NCBI GenBank assembly: GCA_006503535.1
Contig: QYRS01000005.1
Location: 2,542,001 to 2,606,000 of the forward strand
Source of the DNA: Arthrinium phaeospermum
Taxonomy: Eukaryota; Ascomycota; Sordariomycetes; Amphisphaeriales; Apiosporaceae
DNA length: 64,000 nt
Reading direction: 5' to 3'
Part shown: positions 21,372 through 32,667 of the stretch, piece by piece
Layout of the letters: the number at the start of each line of letters is the position of its first letter
How positions within the stretch are numbered: the stretch's first letter is position 1
The notes under the pieces: model-generated
Seen by the model: the letters and a program-made list of their open reading frames with translations, nothing else
Database searches by the model: none
Told to the model about the DNA's origin: nothing
Position numbers and translations under genes: made by a program

Positions 21372-24259
21372 GGCATGTATGTGTGCGTGAGCCAGATTTT
21401 GGTTGTCGTATGGTGTGTGTAGTGTACCTGCATGCGGTTGGAGGTGATCATCCTTCTACCTGTGTAACATATCCCCACCGCCTTGTGTAGCTTTACAGTA
21501 CACCGACAGTCTAGCAATGCAGAACTGGGCGCGGAGTTAACAATCCGACGGAGACTACGTACCGATGATGGGGGGTCTGTCCCAGCTGAAACGAAAAAAA
21601 AAGCAAAATACGCACATTTGGCAAATGCATGGAAGCCCACTCAAGGTCGTAGCCGACGAACCCTTTTGTGCCGACCTTTACCAACCATGTATGCATATTC
21701 CGAGCGGGGGTGGAAACCCGTCGTGAAACTGGGCGTAATCAGCTGGGATGGGATGGGATATGCATCGGTGAGTGATCGACGGCCGGCCGCGCCACGCCAT
21801 AAACCCGGTGTAAGCTGCTTTGGAGGTATTGCTCGGACGGGGCCAGCCAGAATGGTAACGAGGTCATGATGCGAGCTGTTCAAGGGACGGACTAAAAGGG
21901 CACATACGGCATCTCCGCTACCTCATCCAGTCGCCCGTGATGTACCATACCTTGACCTGAAACTGTGGCGACAGTAGTGGTCGCGGAAGCGATATGGTGA
22001 CGCGGTAAAGACAGCACCACCACCCTTGGATAGCTGAGGAAGCAGATGTTTGCTTCGAGAAGGATAAGACATTCCCTGCCGTGTGTATGCATGCAACGCC
22101 TTGGCGTCTCCTTCCAGAACATTTCCTTGTTTGGTTCTGACGTGGCACCTGCAAGGATGGTGCTGCACGTATGTATCCTTACCATCTTACCAGGCGGCCA
22201 ATAAGGCGGTTGGTTGGGAATAATGCCTTATACCTTCGTTTTATTGCGCCTTCGAATAACGTGGTCGTAGGCTATGCCTGTTCCCCACTGGGTCAGCAAA
22301 GACATCTCGTAGCTATCTACATACATTAGACACTTACTCGAGTACCAATGCGGTACCAGCAGATGATTCCACTTCCTGCTCCCCGAGGCGGAGACAAAAC
22401 TGCAGAATTCATCAACAGAGTCGCATAGTGTCTGCATTTAATCGATATTTATTCCATACCGCTCGATTCGTCGATCTTTCACTGACCGTTAAGAAAACAA
22501 CATGTGGGTAGTCACACACCAGTACACCCAAAACAAGCCATGTGCCAGCCTCCATCCAGACCGGTAAGCTTACCACATAGACGAGGGAGGCGAATGGCTG
22601 AGGTACTGGCTCCCGGGTGGCCAATGAAAGTAGATCGTGTGGGCGGTTATACTAGCTATGACATTTCCACTCGAGGAAAACTGTCATTGAGTAACTCGAA
22701 CAAAGGGACGAAGAAATCTGGGTGCGTAACAAGTTCACGGAAAGCAAGCGCGAAACCGATATTGTTGGCTGTGAGCTTACATATTGTGGTGCAAGTCAAT
22801 ATATGCCAAGGAAACTCTTCATAGCAATATGAGGTTGTTTACCAATTACGAATGACAGCTGCAGGGTGTTGTTATTAGGTTAGCTTCGTTCAATGGTTCC
22901 GACAATAAGGAGCCGCAGAAAAGAAACGTTTGATAGAATCTCAAGGATGTTGGGTTGGGTGAGAAGACTAACACCGTTGGGGAAATAAAAAAATGCGGTG
23001 ACAAGAACGGTGCGCTCTCATACTCATGTGCGTACTTTGCGTAGTCACCCTCCCTTCTCGTCTTGTTGCCTCGCAGAGCCTCACAAGAAAGAGAGAGCTA
23101 TTGTGGATTTCTTTGGTGTAGCCTGCCCCTTTTCTGGAAAAGGCTCATTTGATTTTCGCTAGAGACTGGCAGAAACAGAAAAGAAGAAGCCGTTTCTTCC
23201 GGCGGTCAAATAATGAGCCCGAAGACTTGCATTCAACCAGGTCCACGAGCATCAAAGAATTAATTAAGCTCAAAACATAGCCATGGTGGAGGGTGGCAGC
23301 CTTGCCGATCTTTGTGCCCGATATAATGAGCACAGAAGGGGGAGACCTGGATCTTCAAGGAGAATGGTACCTCATTGATGGAGTTTTGTATCGTTTCTGT
23401 ATTCCAGGCTGCGTGTGTAGCGGTGAAGATAGATGGTGAATAAACAGCTGGCCAAGACCCCCTCATAGCTGTTGATCTGGACGACGACCCTGTATATCGT
23501 CATGTGAGAGGTCTGGAATTACGGCCGAACGAGAAAGGAACAAGGGTGCAGGTAATGTAGTCGCAAGTGGATTCGGAAATGGCGTATGCAGCCATCAAAC
23601 ATCCATGGTTGCCAGCCACAACCGCAGCAGCTTCTATGAGACCTGCAAAGAGTACCTGCGTGAAGACGGGCGCTTGCAACTAGGTAGGTTTGCCAGCCTG
23701 CTTGGTCGCAAGATGTACCCAAGGAACCAAAAAGGTTTTCACCAACATATCCAGGTGCGAGAGTGGTAATGCCTTGTCGTGGCTGCAGACCAAGCCGCTT
23801 ATGCTGTGGAATTTGGGGAGCGCAAGACATGTTAGGAGCTGTGGCAATGTCGCGGTGGGCAGTCCTGCAGGCACAGGGTTATGATACCGCTTGTTTCTTT
23901 GCACTGCCCGCTTTACCCACGTGGGAGATGTGCTGTGTGCTGCATCGGCATCCAGTTGGTGGTGTGGTGGGGATAAAGGAGATAGGAGACAGGAGCACTG
24001 CCATATTGGACGTATGAACGCAGTCAATTCGTTCGTTTTTTTTGGCTTCTGGTTGCAAATTGCCTGCCTCCTTATGGTAAGGTAGGTAGGTGGTAACTCA
24101 TCAATGGTGGCGGTAGCATCCCCGATGCAGTTCGGGCACATGAAATGACAGGTCAACTCCTTACCAAGCAGACCCGTGGAAAATCAGGACATTTGCTGCT
24201 GTGATGCTTTGGGGAGGAAAATCATTCAGTCATCTGCCCAAGCCTCCTCCACCCTGCAG
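21372..24259. other. Gene-free interval
   Basis: No supportable gene is seen on either strand. Open frames are short and of random character. The last 200 bases may hold the unresolved 5' end of the sirtuin gene. Confidence 0.45.
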
Positions 24260-25566
24260 CATGTTAACATTAACAAGTCGCTTGACCCGGCGGAGGTAAT
24301 CATATTCGACGATTTGATACCTACCCAGGCTGGCAGGGGAAAACCTCGCTGACCGGGGCCAGGCATTCCCGACTTTCGTGGGCCCGAAGGGGTTTGGACA
24401 TTGCGAAAGCAAGGGAGACTCCGGACGTCCAAGGCTGCCAGTACGCTACAAGCCATTCCGTCGCCAACCCACATGGCCCTCGTAGAGCTGCAGAACCGAG
24501 GGATCTTGAAGTACGTCGTCAGCCAGAACTGCGACGGCTTACACCGCAGGAGCGGCATTCCACCGGTAAGCTCCGATCGAGTCACACTGGTGTCCAGCTC
24601 GGTGTTGACGTCTTTGCGCCAGGATCGAATCTCGGAGCTCCATGGAAACAGTAATTTGGAGTACTGCAAAGACTGTGGGAAACAGTACATCCGGGTGAGT
24701 CATTGCCCAACCTTGGTTTTCTCCGCCCCTTGCCATGGGCATGCTCAAACCGGATCGAAACAGACTTCAGGGCAGTGTCGACGTTCGAAAAGAGCATTCA
24801 CGACCATCGCACCGGTCGGAAATGTGCTCTGTGCGGTGGCATCCTGCTTGATACCATCATCAACTTTGGCGAATTCTTGTCCGCCGAACCGCTAGAGCTG
24901 GCGAGGGACCATGCCCAGAAGGCCGACCTGTGCATCGCTCTCGGGTCTTCCCTGACGATCCCCCCAGCTAGCGAGATCCCCGAGACGGTCGGGAAGCGCC
25001 GGGCTGCGAAGCTCGTCATCTGCAGTCTCCAAGAGACGCCCCTGGACAAGTCGTCGAGCCTCCGGATCTTCGGGAAACCGACGACTTGATGGAGCGCGTC
25101 ATGGAGAAGCTCTCGCTCCCCATCCCCAAGTTCATGGTCCGCCGCCTGCTCGTTGTCCGGATCGGCTCCGAGGGGAGCCATTCGGTGAGGATCGAAGGCG
25201 TCGATGTCGATGGCACCCCCGCCACTTCCTGCAGTCCGTCAAGCTCGAGAACAACCGGCGGGTCGTGCGGCTGAGCCGTTTACCAGCAACCTGCGGACGA
25301 GCTCGAGATCGGGACGCGGCTCAAGCTCGTTCTGGAATTATGGGACACTACGGAGACCGAGCCTGGAACTGAGTCACTTGTACGATGGCCCGGAGGCGGC
25401 GCTTGCGCTGTACCTGCTCGAGTATGATCCCCTTCTGGGGCAGTGGACCACCACTCAGCAAGACCCTGCCACCCTCCCTGCAGCCTCTGTCCCCGAAGTC
25501 GACTCGACAGCAAAGGGTAAGGAGAAGGTCATCCCCACGGAAGGGCTGGTGTGCCTGGCAATGTGA
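24260..25566 (+). CDS. Sirtuin, SIRT6/7-like, frame-disrupted and lacking part of the NAD loop
   Basis: This is an NAD-dependent protein deacylase of the fungal SIRT6/7-like group. The readable parts in order are GIPDFRGPEGVWTLRKQGR, ALVELQNRGILKYVVSQNCD with the catalytic GLHRRSGIPP, and then, after an intron (24569-24630), ISELHGNSNLEYCKDCGKQY. After another intron come FRAVSTFEKSIHDHRTGRKC, CALCGG (the second zinc pair), LLDTIINFGEFLSAEPLELA, DLCIALGSSLTIPPAS and AKLVICSLQETPLD. A C-terminal domain, LYDGPEAALALYLLEYDPLL, follows, with the stop at TGA 25564-25566. Problems: the sequence passes from SLTGA directly to GIPDF, so the usual GISTSA residues of the NAD-binding loop are absent. At least four single-base shifts occur (near 24365, 24694, 25079, 25220), with a further one or two in the C-terminal domain (25270-25350). 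The true start is not resolved. Confidence 0.75.
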
Positions 25567-26344
25567 AGCCAAGTCCAGCAGCCAATGCATTTACGGACCT
25601 TGAAGCCTAACGGGTACTATAACGGGGTAGCCGGCTATCACGATCTCTTTCCCAATGCACTTAGCTTACAGGGAAAAACGATGATACAATGAGTTCAGAT
25701 CCGGTGGGGTGTCGTAGTGGAAATATGGATTGCCGAACCGGAGGGTACTGTAATGAGACGGGAGAGCAATATAGCAATGCGCTTATCCAATTTATGAAGC
25801 ACCCCTCAAAACTGCCGGATTTCATCTGTTCTACTAACTGGAGACTATAGCCAAGTCGCCGTTGGAAGCATATATGCGATCGCCCTCCCTACCGGTAGTT
25901 GTGTAAACCTTACCCAGTCCGCGACCCAATGTCACCTACCCCTGTAAGCCCGGGGGATCCGGGGAACCCCATATAACACAAAAGAGGCCCGTAATTGGAG
26001 CTTTCATCCTTTTCGGGTTCAATTTGTGACAGCGCCTCGGCTTCCGTGGTCAATTATGCTTTTACGGGCCCGTGAGGCTCCGCTATGTACTGCCTGAGGA
26101 TGGTTGATCGAGTTATAAATATCGGCGTGGCCCTTGTAGTTATGTTCACTCAGGGCCAGATTCTGGACAGCTTCACTCTCTACCGGCATACCTGATACAG
26201 AAGAATAGAAAGGACCATGCCTTTCACACGCACTACCGACGATGTTCACCCCTCCGCCACGGAGTATACAGTTCGTAGATCCACCCTTCAATACCACAAC
26301 ACGTGCGCGCTGATGAACTGACTAACACGCACTTTCCCCCCATC
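25567..26344. other. Intergenic, no gene seen
   Basis: There are no recognisable features apart from short GC-rich palindromic patches such as the CCCGGGGGATCCGGGGAACCCC area near 25950. Confidence 0.4.
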
Positions 26345-27290
26345 CTTCGCTTCGTAGAGGAAAGCGGGCCAGTGCGATCTCTCCACCACCCTGATCACCC
26401 TACAGACCGGCCGACCTACTACTCCAGCTACTGGCGTCTTCTTCCTGCACGGGTCCAACGGCCACGACTACTTCGCCGTCACGTGGCGGCGGCCTACCAG
26501 CTGCACGCCGCCCCAGCCCCTGTTCCGCGTCTGCCTGCTGGACATCCACGACGGGTCCTGGTTCGGCGAGAGCTTCCCCGCCCCGGACTCCGTCTACCGC
26601 CTAGACGCCGTCGACTACCGGTCTGATCGATTTGAGCTCTACGCGTCGTCGCCGGCGGCGGCGCGCAGGGCCAAAAGGGGGGGACTCGCTCGTGTGCAAG
26701 AGCACGGTCGAGGGCGCCGAGTTCGACCTCGTCGTGGCGCCCCGGGGGCCCAACCTCTACGCCGGCGGCCAGGGCACCTTCTTCTGGGGCACCGACTGGA
26801 CGTACCAGATGTCGTCTCGGAGAAATCCATGGCCTGGCTGGACGGCAGTACGGCGTCGGCACCGGGACGGCCGGGTGGGACTCTACATGCTCCTGCTGGA
26901 GAACGGGGTTAAGATGTCCATCTGGCGCAGCGAGGCCTGTCCTGACGGCGTTGTTGGCGGGGCTGCTAAAAAGCAGTACATGGCCACCGTCGTCTACCGG
27001 GCGACGGGCACCACGGATCTTCCCGCTGGGCGACCACGTCGAGTGCTCGCGGCCGTTTGTGTCGGGGGACGGGTACCTCTACCACGCGCACCAGGTCATT
27101 ACGATTCCCGGCTCGAGGCGCGGATCGAGTTGGAGCAGCCGTGGCCGGTGGGGGAGATGGTGGTGAAGGGGAAGCCGGATGTGGTGTCTACGCTGTTTGA
27201 GGGTATGTCGACGTGAGGGCGCGGATTCGGGGGGTGGATGTCATGGGGTGGGGTTTCGGAGCGGCGGGTTGCTCTGTCTTGAAGGCCTCG
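26345..27290 (+). CDS. Possible AttH/CrtC-like lipocalin-fold protein, frame-disrupted
   Basis: Coding character is strong (very high GC at third positions), but the frame changes several times. Readable pieces in order are TGVFFLHGSNGHDYFAVTWR, LFRVCLLDIHDGSWFGESF, DYRSDRFELYASSPAAA, EGAEFDLVVAPRGPNLYAGG, FFWGTDWTYQMS and EKSMAWLDGS. Then come GLYMLLLENGVKMSIWRSEA, DHVECSRPFVSGDGYLYHAH and IELEQPWPVGEMVVKGKPDV. The order of FELYAS, a G-rich WG..TY stretch, MAWLDG, a MLLLENG strand and a late GWGF resembles the double-calycin AttH/CrtC-like family (kievitone hydratase, fungal Diels-Alderase relatives). I infer this from pattern memory only. Both ends are approximate. Confidence 0.4.
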
Positions 27291-27597
27291 TTACCAGTCT
27301 ACTTACTATACGTTGTTTCAGTTTATGTTGATGCTTCCTTCAGCAGGTCGACTTTGAAGGTGTGCTCGTCTGCTATACGCCAAGCGTGTTTATTCGTAAC
27401 GGGGACCGTGGTCTCCCGAGTCACCAAGTTCCTATCGACATCTTCTACGCATGGTTTATGCGGCATACGCAGCTCTGGGTCCAAGGTGGAATTTTGACTT
27501 CACGCACACCCAGTTTCTCACAACACCAACCACCTACCGGGCCATTTCTCACACCCACTCCAACTGGTTTACATGACGAAACAATACCTTGATTCCT

Positions 27598-27676
27598 TGA
27601 CCGGGTCGGTATAGCCTAGCGGAAGTATCATTAGAATATCCTTAAAGGCAAGAGGGTTCAACTCCCTCTGCGGTCA
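27598..27676 (+). tRNA. tRNA-like element or tRNA pseudogene
   Basis: A pol III type A box (TAGCCTAGCGG, 27612-27622) and a perfect B box (GGTTCAACTCC within GGGTTCAACTCCC) are correctly spaced. The T arm forms GAGGG/CCCTC around the loop TTCAACT. The ends TGACCG and CGGTCA pair over six bases as an acceptor stem. The anticodon arm does not fold into a normal five-pair stem, so I assign no anticodon. This could be a decayed tRNA, a tRNA-derived SINE head or an intron-containing gene. Confidence 0.4.
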
Positions 27677-27680
27677 CTTA

Positions 27681-27699
27681 TTTTTCTATTTTTTTTTTT
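27681..27699 (+). terminator. Poly-T run, likely pol III terminator
   Basis: T5 (27681-27685) and T11 (27689-27699) lie within 25 bases after the tRNA-like element, as expected for RNA polymerase III termination. Confidence 0.5.
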
Positions 27700-28316
27700 C
27701 GATGCCCACAGCACCCCCTTCTTTTTTCAATCTGTTTTCTTCTTCTATATTAAAAGGCCACGCTACAGGACGTCATACTAATTTCAAATTATGGGATTAG
27801 TTTCTGTCAGCCCGATTGGTGTATACCTTCTTGTTCTTTTGATGCTTGTCGTTGTCATCAATACAGCGAGATGCCCCCGTCACCAAAGATCTCGCTAGGC
27901 TTTCAGCTACTCCACCCACACAAACAACGGCTGGAGCCCCGTACTGTGGTTAGAACAAGAGTTGTAAGCGCTTGAGCGAGTCTAGTGCGAATACGACGCC
28001 TACCGTACTTAAAAGCGTAATGGCCACTCACAGGGGTGACGATCTTAGCGTTCACGTCAGACGGCGACACACTATGATGGCTCAGAAAGCAACTTGGCTC
28101 CAATCACTTGGTATCACATCCCAGGAGCGAGTTCAAAAGTACCAGCATCGTGTAATTATCCGAGGTTCTCCCGTGTAGGTATAGGGTCAGCATACAGGTA
28201 TACATCACACCAAGCTTGGCGCCTCTATTACAATGAGCTTCCACCTCCCCTCCCCCCTCTCTGAGAAGATCCATTCCACAACCTAAAACAACTAACACCT
28301 ACTCTAAACAGTGAAA
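27700..28316. other. Intergenic, promoter side of the adenylation-domain gene
   Basis: No gene is seen. The stretch just before ATG 28317 is AC-rich, as is usual for fungal leaders. Confidence 0.4.
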
Positions 28317-30087
28317 ATGACATCCGATAGCACATTCCCGCCCTCCAGCCTCGTCGACGTGGTAGAGGCCAAAGCCAGGGATGCCCCGAACAGTCTCTAC
28401 TGCCAGGTCCTCGAGGCGGACTGGCGCGAAAAGGGGCCCCGCGACGTCACCTACGCGCAAGTCGCCCGGGCCGTCGACGCCCTGAGCTGGTGGCTCGACG
28501 GGCGGTTCGGCCCTTCCCAGGACTTCGCCGCGTTCGCCTACCACGGCGAGAGCGATTTCCGATATGCCCTCCTCATCCTGGCCGCCCAGAACGCAGCGCA
28601 AGGTGTGTTTTGCCGTCGTCGGTAGTATTGGTGGCCTCATGATGCTGACTACTGAGCCCCTATGTAGATAGTCATTCCCCAAGTCGGCCGCCTGACGCAA
28701 GAAGCGCTACTGAGCCTCCTCGACAACACGGCCTGCAACCACTGGATCAGCGGCGCACCGGTAAGCGTGCGAACCGCCGCCGCGCTCGCGTCAGAGCGAC
28801 CAGCCCTGCAGTGCGAGCAACTCCCCTCCCTTGACCACTGGCTCACCGTCGACCCCGCCACCACGACTACTCCTCGGTACCCCTACCGCAAGCCCTGGGA
28901 AGAAGCCATGCGCGACCCGCTCTTCGTCATCCACTCGTCCGGCACCACGGGGCTCCCCAAGCACTTCACCTGGACGCCCGCCATGTTCAGCCACTTCAAC
29001 GCCTGCCGCGACCTCCCCGACGGCACCGTCGAGAACCCGCACCTGATGCTGGCGCCACCCGCCGCAAGCGCGTCTTCTGGATCGCGCCCCGACCTGGCTG
29101 GCATTCTCGGCCTCTTCGGCCTGCCGCTCTTCTTCCACGCGGTTCCCGTCTTCCCGCCCGCGGACGCGCCGGCGCCGCTGCCGAGCGACTACGCCCTGGA
29201 TCTTCTCCAAAGACTCTCTTCTCCTTCTTCTTTTTCGGCGACTGATCACAGGAAGCTCGACGGCGCCTTCCTGACCCCCTCGCACACCGGGACCTCTGCC
29301 TCGCCCCCGACGGCGGCGGCGCCGGCCTCGCGCTCCTCCGCTCCTTCGACCTCGTCATGTCGGCCGGCGCCGCCGTCGACGCCGCGACCCGGGGACCGGC
29401 TGTGCCGCGACGTGCTGTTGGCCATCAATGTCGGCTCGACCGAGATGGGCGCGCTGATGCAGCACCGGTACGCCGACCCGGCCGACTGGAAGTACTACCA
29501 CTTTGACGAGCGCGTCGGGTGTCGCATGGTGCCCTACGCTACCTCCTCCGATTCTGATTCTAGTGCTGGGCCTGGGTTGTAGAGGTCATCGACAGGAAGC
29601 CCGAGTACGCCCCTGGCAGCCCGTCTTCGAGCTGTTCCCGGACCGAGACGTCCATCACTCCGAGACCTGTACGAGCCGCACCCGACCAAGAAGGATCTGT
29701 GGCTCCATCGCGGGCGGGCCGACGACTTGTTCAAGCTCAAGTGGATGCAGCAGGTGAAAGCCACCGACATGGAGAGCGGGCTCGAGCGGCACCCTCTCGT
29801 TGCCACGGCCCTGGTCGGCGGCGAGGGCCGGCCCGTTCCCTTTGTCATCTTGGAACTCAGAGGTGGCGGCGAGGAGAACCCGGAAAAGATGAAGGGCTTC
29901 AAAGAGCAGATTGGGGCTCTGATTGACGAGGTCAATGAGCAGGTGGTGGGCCAGGTTCGGATCCCTAGGGAAGGTGATTGTGGCGGACTCGGCCCGGCCG
30001 TTTAGGAGGCTGGGTAAGGGGACGCTGGATCGGATAGGGGTGTTGGCCGACTACAAGGAGGAGATTGAGAAGCTATACAGCACATGA
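28317..30087 (+). CDS. NRPS-like adenylate-forming enzyme, stand-alone A domain, frame-disrupted
   Basis: This is an ANL-superfamily enzyme that would activate a carboxylic acid as acyl-AMP. The start is ATG 28317 (MTSDSTFPPSSLVDVVEAKA). An intron at 28603-28671 joins AAQNAAQ to VIPQVGRLTQEALL. The A3 loop is VIHSSGTTGLPKHFTW, the A5-like motif is INVGSTEMGALMQHR, and the A7/A8 region is WLHRGRADDLFKLKWMQQVK. The end reads FRRLGKGTLDRIGVLADYKE and stops at TGA 30085-30087, where NRPS-like reductases normally continue into carrier and reductase domains. None is seen downstream, so it is an A-only protein of about 566 residues. Frameshifts occur near 29280, 29395, 29580, 29650 and 29975. The substrate cannot be predicted. 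Confidence 0.7.
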
Positions 30088-31183
30088 AGGGCTTCGATGA
30101 GGTTAGGCTTTCTTGTATCGAGGTGATCAAAACGAAAGCTGTCGCTTGCCAGTTCATGTCCTGGTCATGACCGTCTGCTTGGCAATCAATACCAACACCA
30201 TCTTCGTCTGATCACGTATTTGAGGGCTTTGGGTTGTTGCTGTAGCAGAATGCCTGGCCAGCTTCCTCCTCCGACCAGAGGAAAGGAGGAATGGGTCATG
30301 TCTTGGCCAGCAGCGCCATCATGATGGCCACGATCCACAAGGCCGCATAGGAGCGTACAGGCGTCGAAGAGACGCATAACCCAGCGGATTCTTAGTATAA
30401 AAAGTAGACTCCCAGTATAGGTCGTATGCATATGCATGTGGTCACGGATACAGGTATTTCGAAAAGCTGCTATGAATCGATGACTGTCGGGATTATCATT
30501 ATCATATTCAGATAGCATTTCCCCTTACATTTTCCTGTTACTGGCATTGTTAACACACCTGCTCTTGGTCACATAAACTTTGGGTGGCATCAGGGTTGGC
30601 ATTGGACCCGGTTTGTCTGGGCATTTTGTAAGGCGCCGAGCTGGTAATTCGTTCATGAAGACATTCATATTCGCATCCTTCTTGCTAATTTGCAGGCGGT
30701 ATATTGATATTGCAGATACCGTAACAGCAAAATCCAACAACGCGAGGTTTTCCCGCAGCATGCCGGCTTCGAACAACGCATGCAGTGTGCAGCGCAGTGT
30801 TGTCAATACGTCGTACGTCGTATCTAGCAGTAGCCAGCAAGTGGCGTTTTGGTTTTTGGTTGGCTGGTGGTGATGAAACAAAAGGGGCCCTGGCTTGACG
30901 TCAGACCACTTTGTCCGGCAATGCAGCGGGCGGTGGCTGAGCGCCTGGGCACCCCTTGACGCGTACCATCGAACGCTGCTTGCCGGTTTGAATCCAAGCA
31001 GCGACCAGACGAAACGAACATTGCTGTTTCTTTCAATTCATCCAAACACAAATCCATTAATCATTTGTCGTTGTATTGAAGAACTTCAAATTTATTTTTG
31101 ATTGATCCTTGAAAAGACGTGCCGAAAGGTTGCCAGATTGACTTGCATCAACCACATCACTTCCGACAGTACGAGACAAAAAG
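30088..31183. other. Intergenic, no gene seen
   Basis: Neither strand carries a recognisable protein. The AT-rich leader before 31184 is consistent with the promoter of the LysM gene. Confidence 0.45.
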
Positions 31184-31788
31184 ATGGGTCGCTGGTCGCA
31201 GTACGACACGGACGAGGAGCGCCTGCCCGAGGGCATGGTGCGCATCGGCTACGACGCCGACGACCAGACCTACACCTTCCGCGACACCAACGACGGCAGC
31301 ATCTGGGAGAGCGCCCCGGGCAGCCAGTACGGGCGCCTCACGCGCATTTCCGGGCCCTCCTCTTCTTCTTCGACGGGCGGCGGCGTCCACCGCCCTGGCT
31401 ACAGCGACGGAGACGCCCCACCTCCGCCCTACGACCAGCACGCCGAGCCCGACGACAGCTGGAGCGGCAACCAGAAGGTCTCGTGGCGGGCCGACATGAT
31501 GCCCCTGCTGAACTTCTTCATGATCATCGGCCTGTTCCTGCTGGGCGTCTTTTGGTTCCTGCACAAGACCGTCGGCAGCGGCAGCGGCAACGAGGGGGCA
31601 GTGGTGCGCCGCCGCCGCCCCAGTGTGCGGCGGGCGCGCACACGTACGGTATCAAGAAGGGCGACACGTGCTGGGGCATTGCGGATCGCCGGGGCCTCGA
31701 GGTCGACGATATCCTGGGGGAGAACAAGGGGCTCGATTGCGATAACCTCGAGATTGGCGAGCTGATCTGTGTACCGACGACGTCCTGA
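31184..31788 (+). CDS. LysM-domain protein with one membrane segment
   Basis: The start MGRWSQYDTDEERLPEGMVR leads into a cytosolic domain with YDADDQTYTFRDTNDGSIWE, common in Pezizomycotina proteins of this type, and a P/Y-rich stretch. One transmembrane helix, MMPLLNFFMIIGLFLLGVFW, lies near residues 104-123. A single LysM follows: TYGIKKGDTCWGIADRRG, then ILGENKGLDCDNLEIGELI, ending CVPTTS at TGA 31786-31788. The frame changes by one base in or near the G5 run at 31594, between the membrane segment and the LysM. The orientation suggests an outward-facing LysM, so a cell-wall or chitin-related role is plausible but not shown. Confidence 0.75.
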
Positions 31789-32219
31789 GGAGCTGGCTGG
31801 CTGGCTTGATACTTTGACTTTGACTTCTTGGACACTGGGTGAGATGGGGCCGTGAGGCTATGTTGCCGTCTGACACATATGAAGTGTTTGTTGGGTAGGG
31901 GGTCCGGTTGGGAGGGTTTGGTTGGGTATATTCATGAGGCCTTTGTTCTGTCTCAAAGATAGTTCCGTACGTCGAAGTACGTATGCGACGCATCTCGAGA
32001 TCCGATGCCAGTAGTCCACCCTGGGCGCCATTTCATCTACCAATAAAAGGAATATCCCGACCTGATGCAATACAACTCACCAAATTCAATGAGGGCGGGC
32101 ACATACCCTCATCCGCCAAGATGGCCAATATGTCTACTTACCCCTGAAAGCTTGATTATGCGACGGAACGAAGCTCAAGGTGCGACCTAAGGCAGGAGCA
32201 ATTCCTACCCACGGCGGCG

Positions 32220-32364
32220 TAATTGAATCTGGGAAGGTAACATTGGGCTTCATGAAGGAAGGTGCGAGTGCACCTTCAACATCAACTCACCAAATTCAAT
32301 GAGTAATTGAATCTGGGAAGGTAACATTGGGCTTCATGAAGGAAGGTGCGAGTGCACCTTCAAC
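32220..32364. repeat. 61 bp direct repeat with a copied spacer
   Basis: The unit starting TAATTGAATCTGGGAAGGTA is identical at 32220-32280 and 32304-32364. The 23 bp spacer (32281-32303) contains CAACTCACCAAATTCAATGA, which also occurs at 32073-32092, so the structure is a patchwork of two copied pieces. Each unit ends in the small hairpin GGTGCGAGTGCACC. Confidence 0.9.
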
Positions 32365-32509
32365 CATCTTCGATCTCTTTCATTTACGTTAGCATCTGCC
32401 TTACTTTATGTCCCCATGGCAGTTGCAACAGGTGACTTGTGTCTCTAGCACCGTACATAAGGGTGCAAATCCCAGTGTCATCTCGAGAACAGATCTTCAC
32501 TTCTCATAT

Positions 32510-32628
32510 CCAACCATCCAAACTTGACTATCATAGACAGAGTTTCTTCAGCAATTGCTACTCATTCACCAACCATTCAAACTTGACTATCATTGACAGA
32601 GTTTCTTCAATACTGGCTACTCATCCAC
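32510..32628. repeat. 59 bp tandem repeat, two diverged copies
   Basis: The core AACTTGACTATCAT begins at 32521 and again at 32580. The copies differ mainly by scattered substitutions, unlike the indel-only duplications further left, so this is a genuine older duplication. Confidence 0.8.
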
Positions 32629-32667
32629 CAACCCCACATACTTTGACAAACAAAAACCATCAACGAA

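Larger units (their letters stand above)
31789..32667. other. Intergenic with two local repeat structures
   Basis: No gene is seen. The repeats at 32220-32364 and 32510-32628 lie in what should be the promoter and leader of the small secreted protein gene. Confidence 0.5.

Noticed and set aside
24294..24330. Intron GTAATC...CAG in the sirtuin 5' region
   Set aside because: It would be about 35 bases, too short for a normal fungal intron, and does not supply the missing NAD-loop residues.
29022..29428. Minus-strand arginine-rich frames opposite the adenylation gene
   Set aside because: They are shadows of the GC-rich coding strand, with no independent signal.
31610..31632. A tiny GT-AG intron that would reconcile the LysM gene frames
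   Set aside because: The interval is about 22 bases, too short to splice; a one-base change in the G5 run is the simpler explanation.
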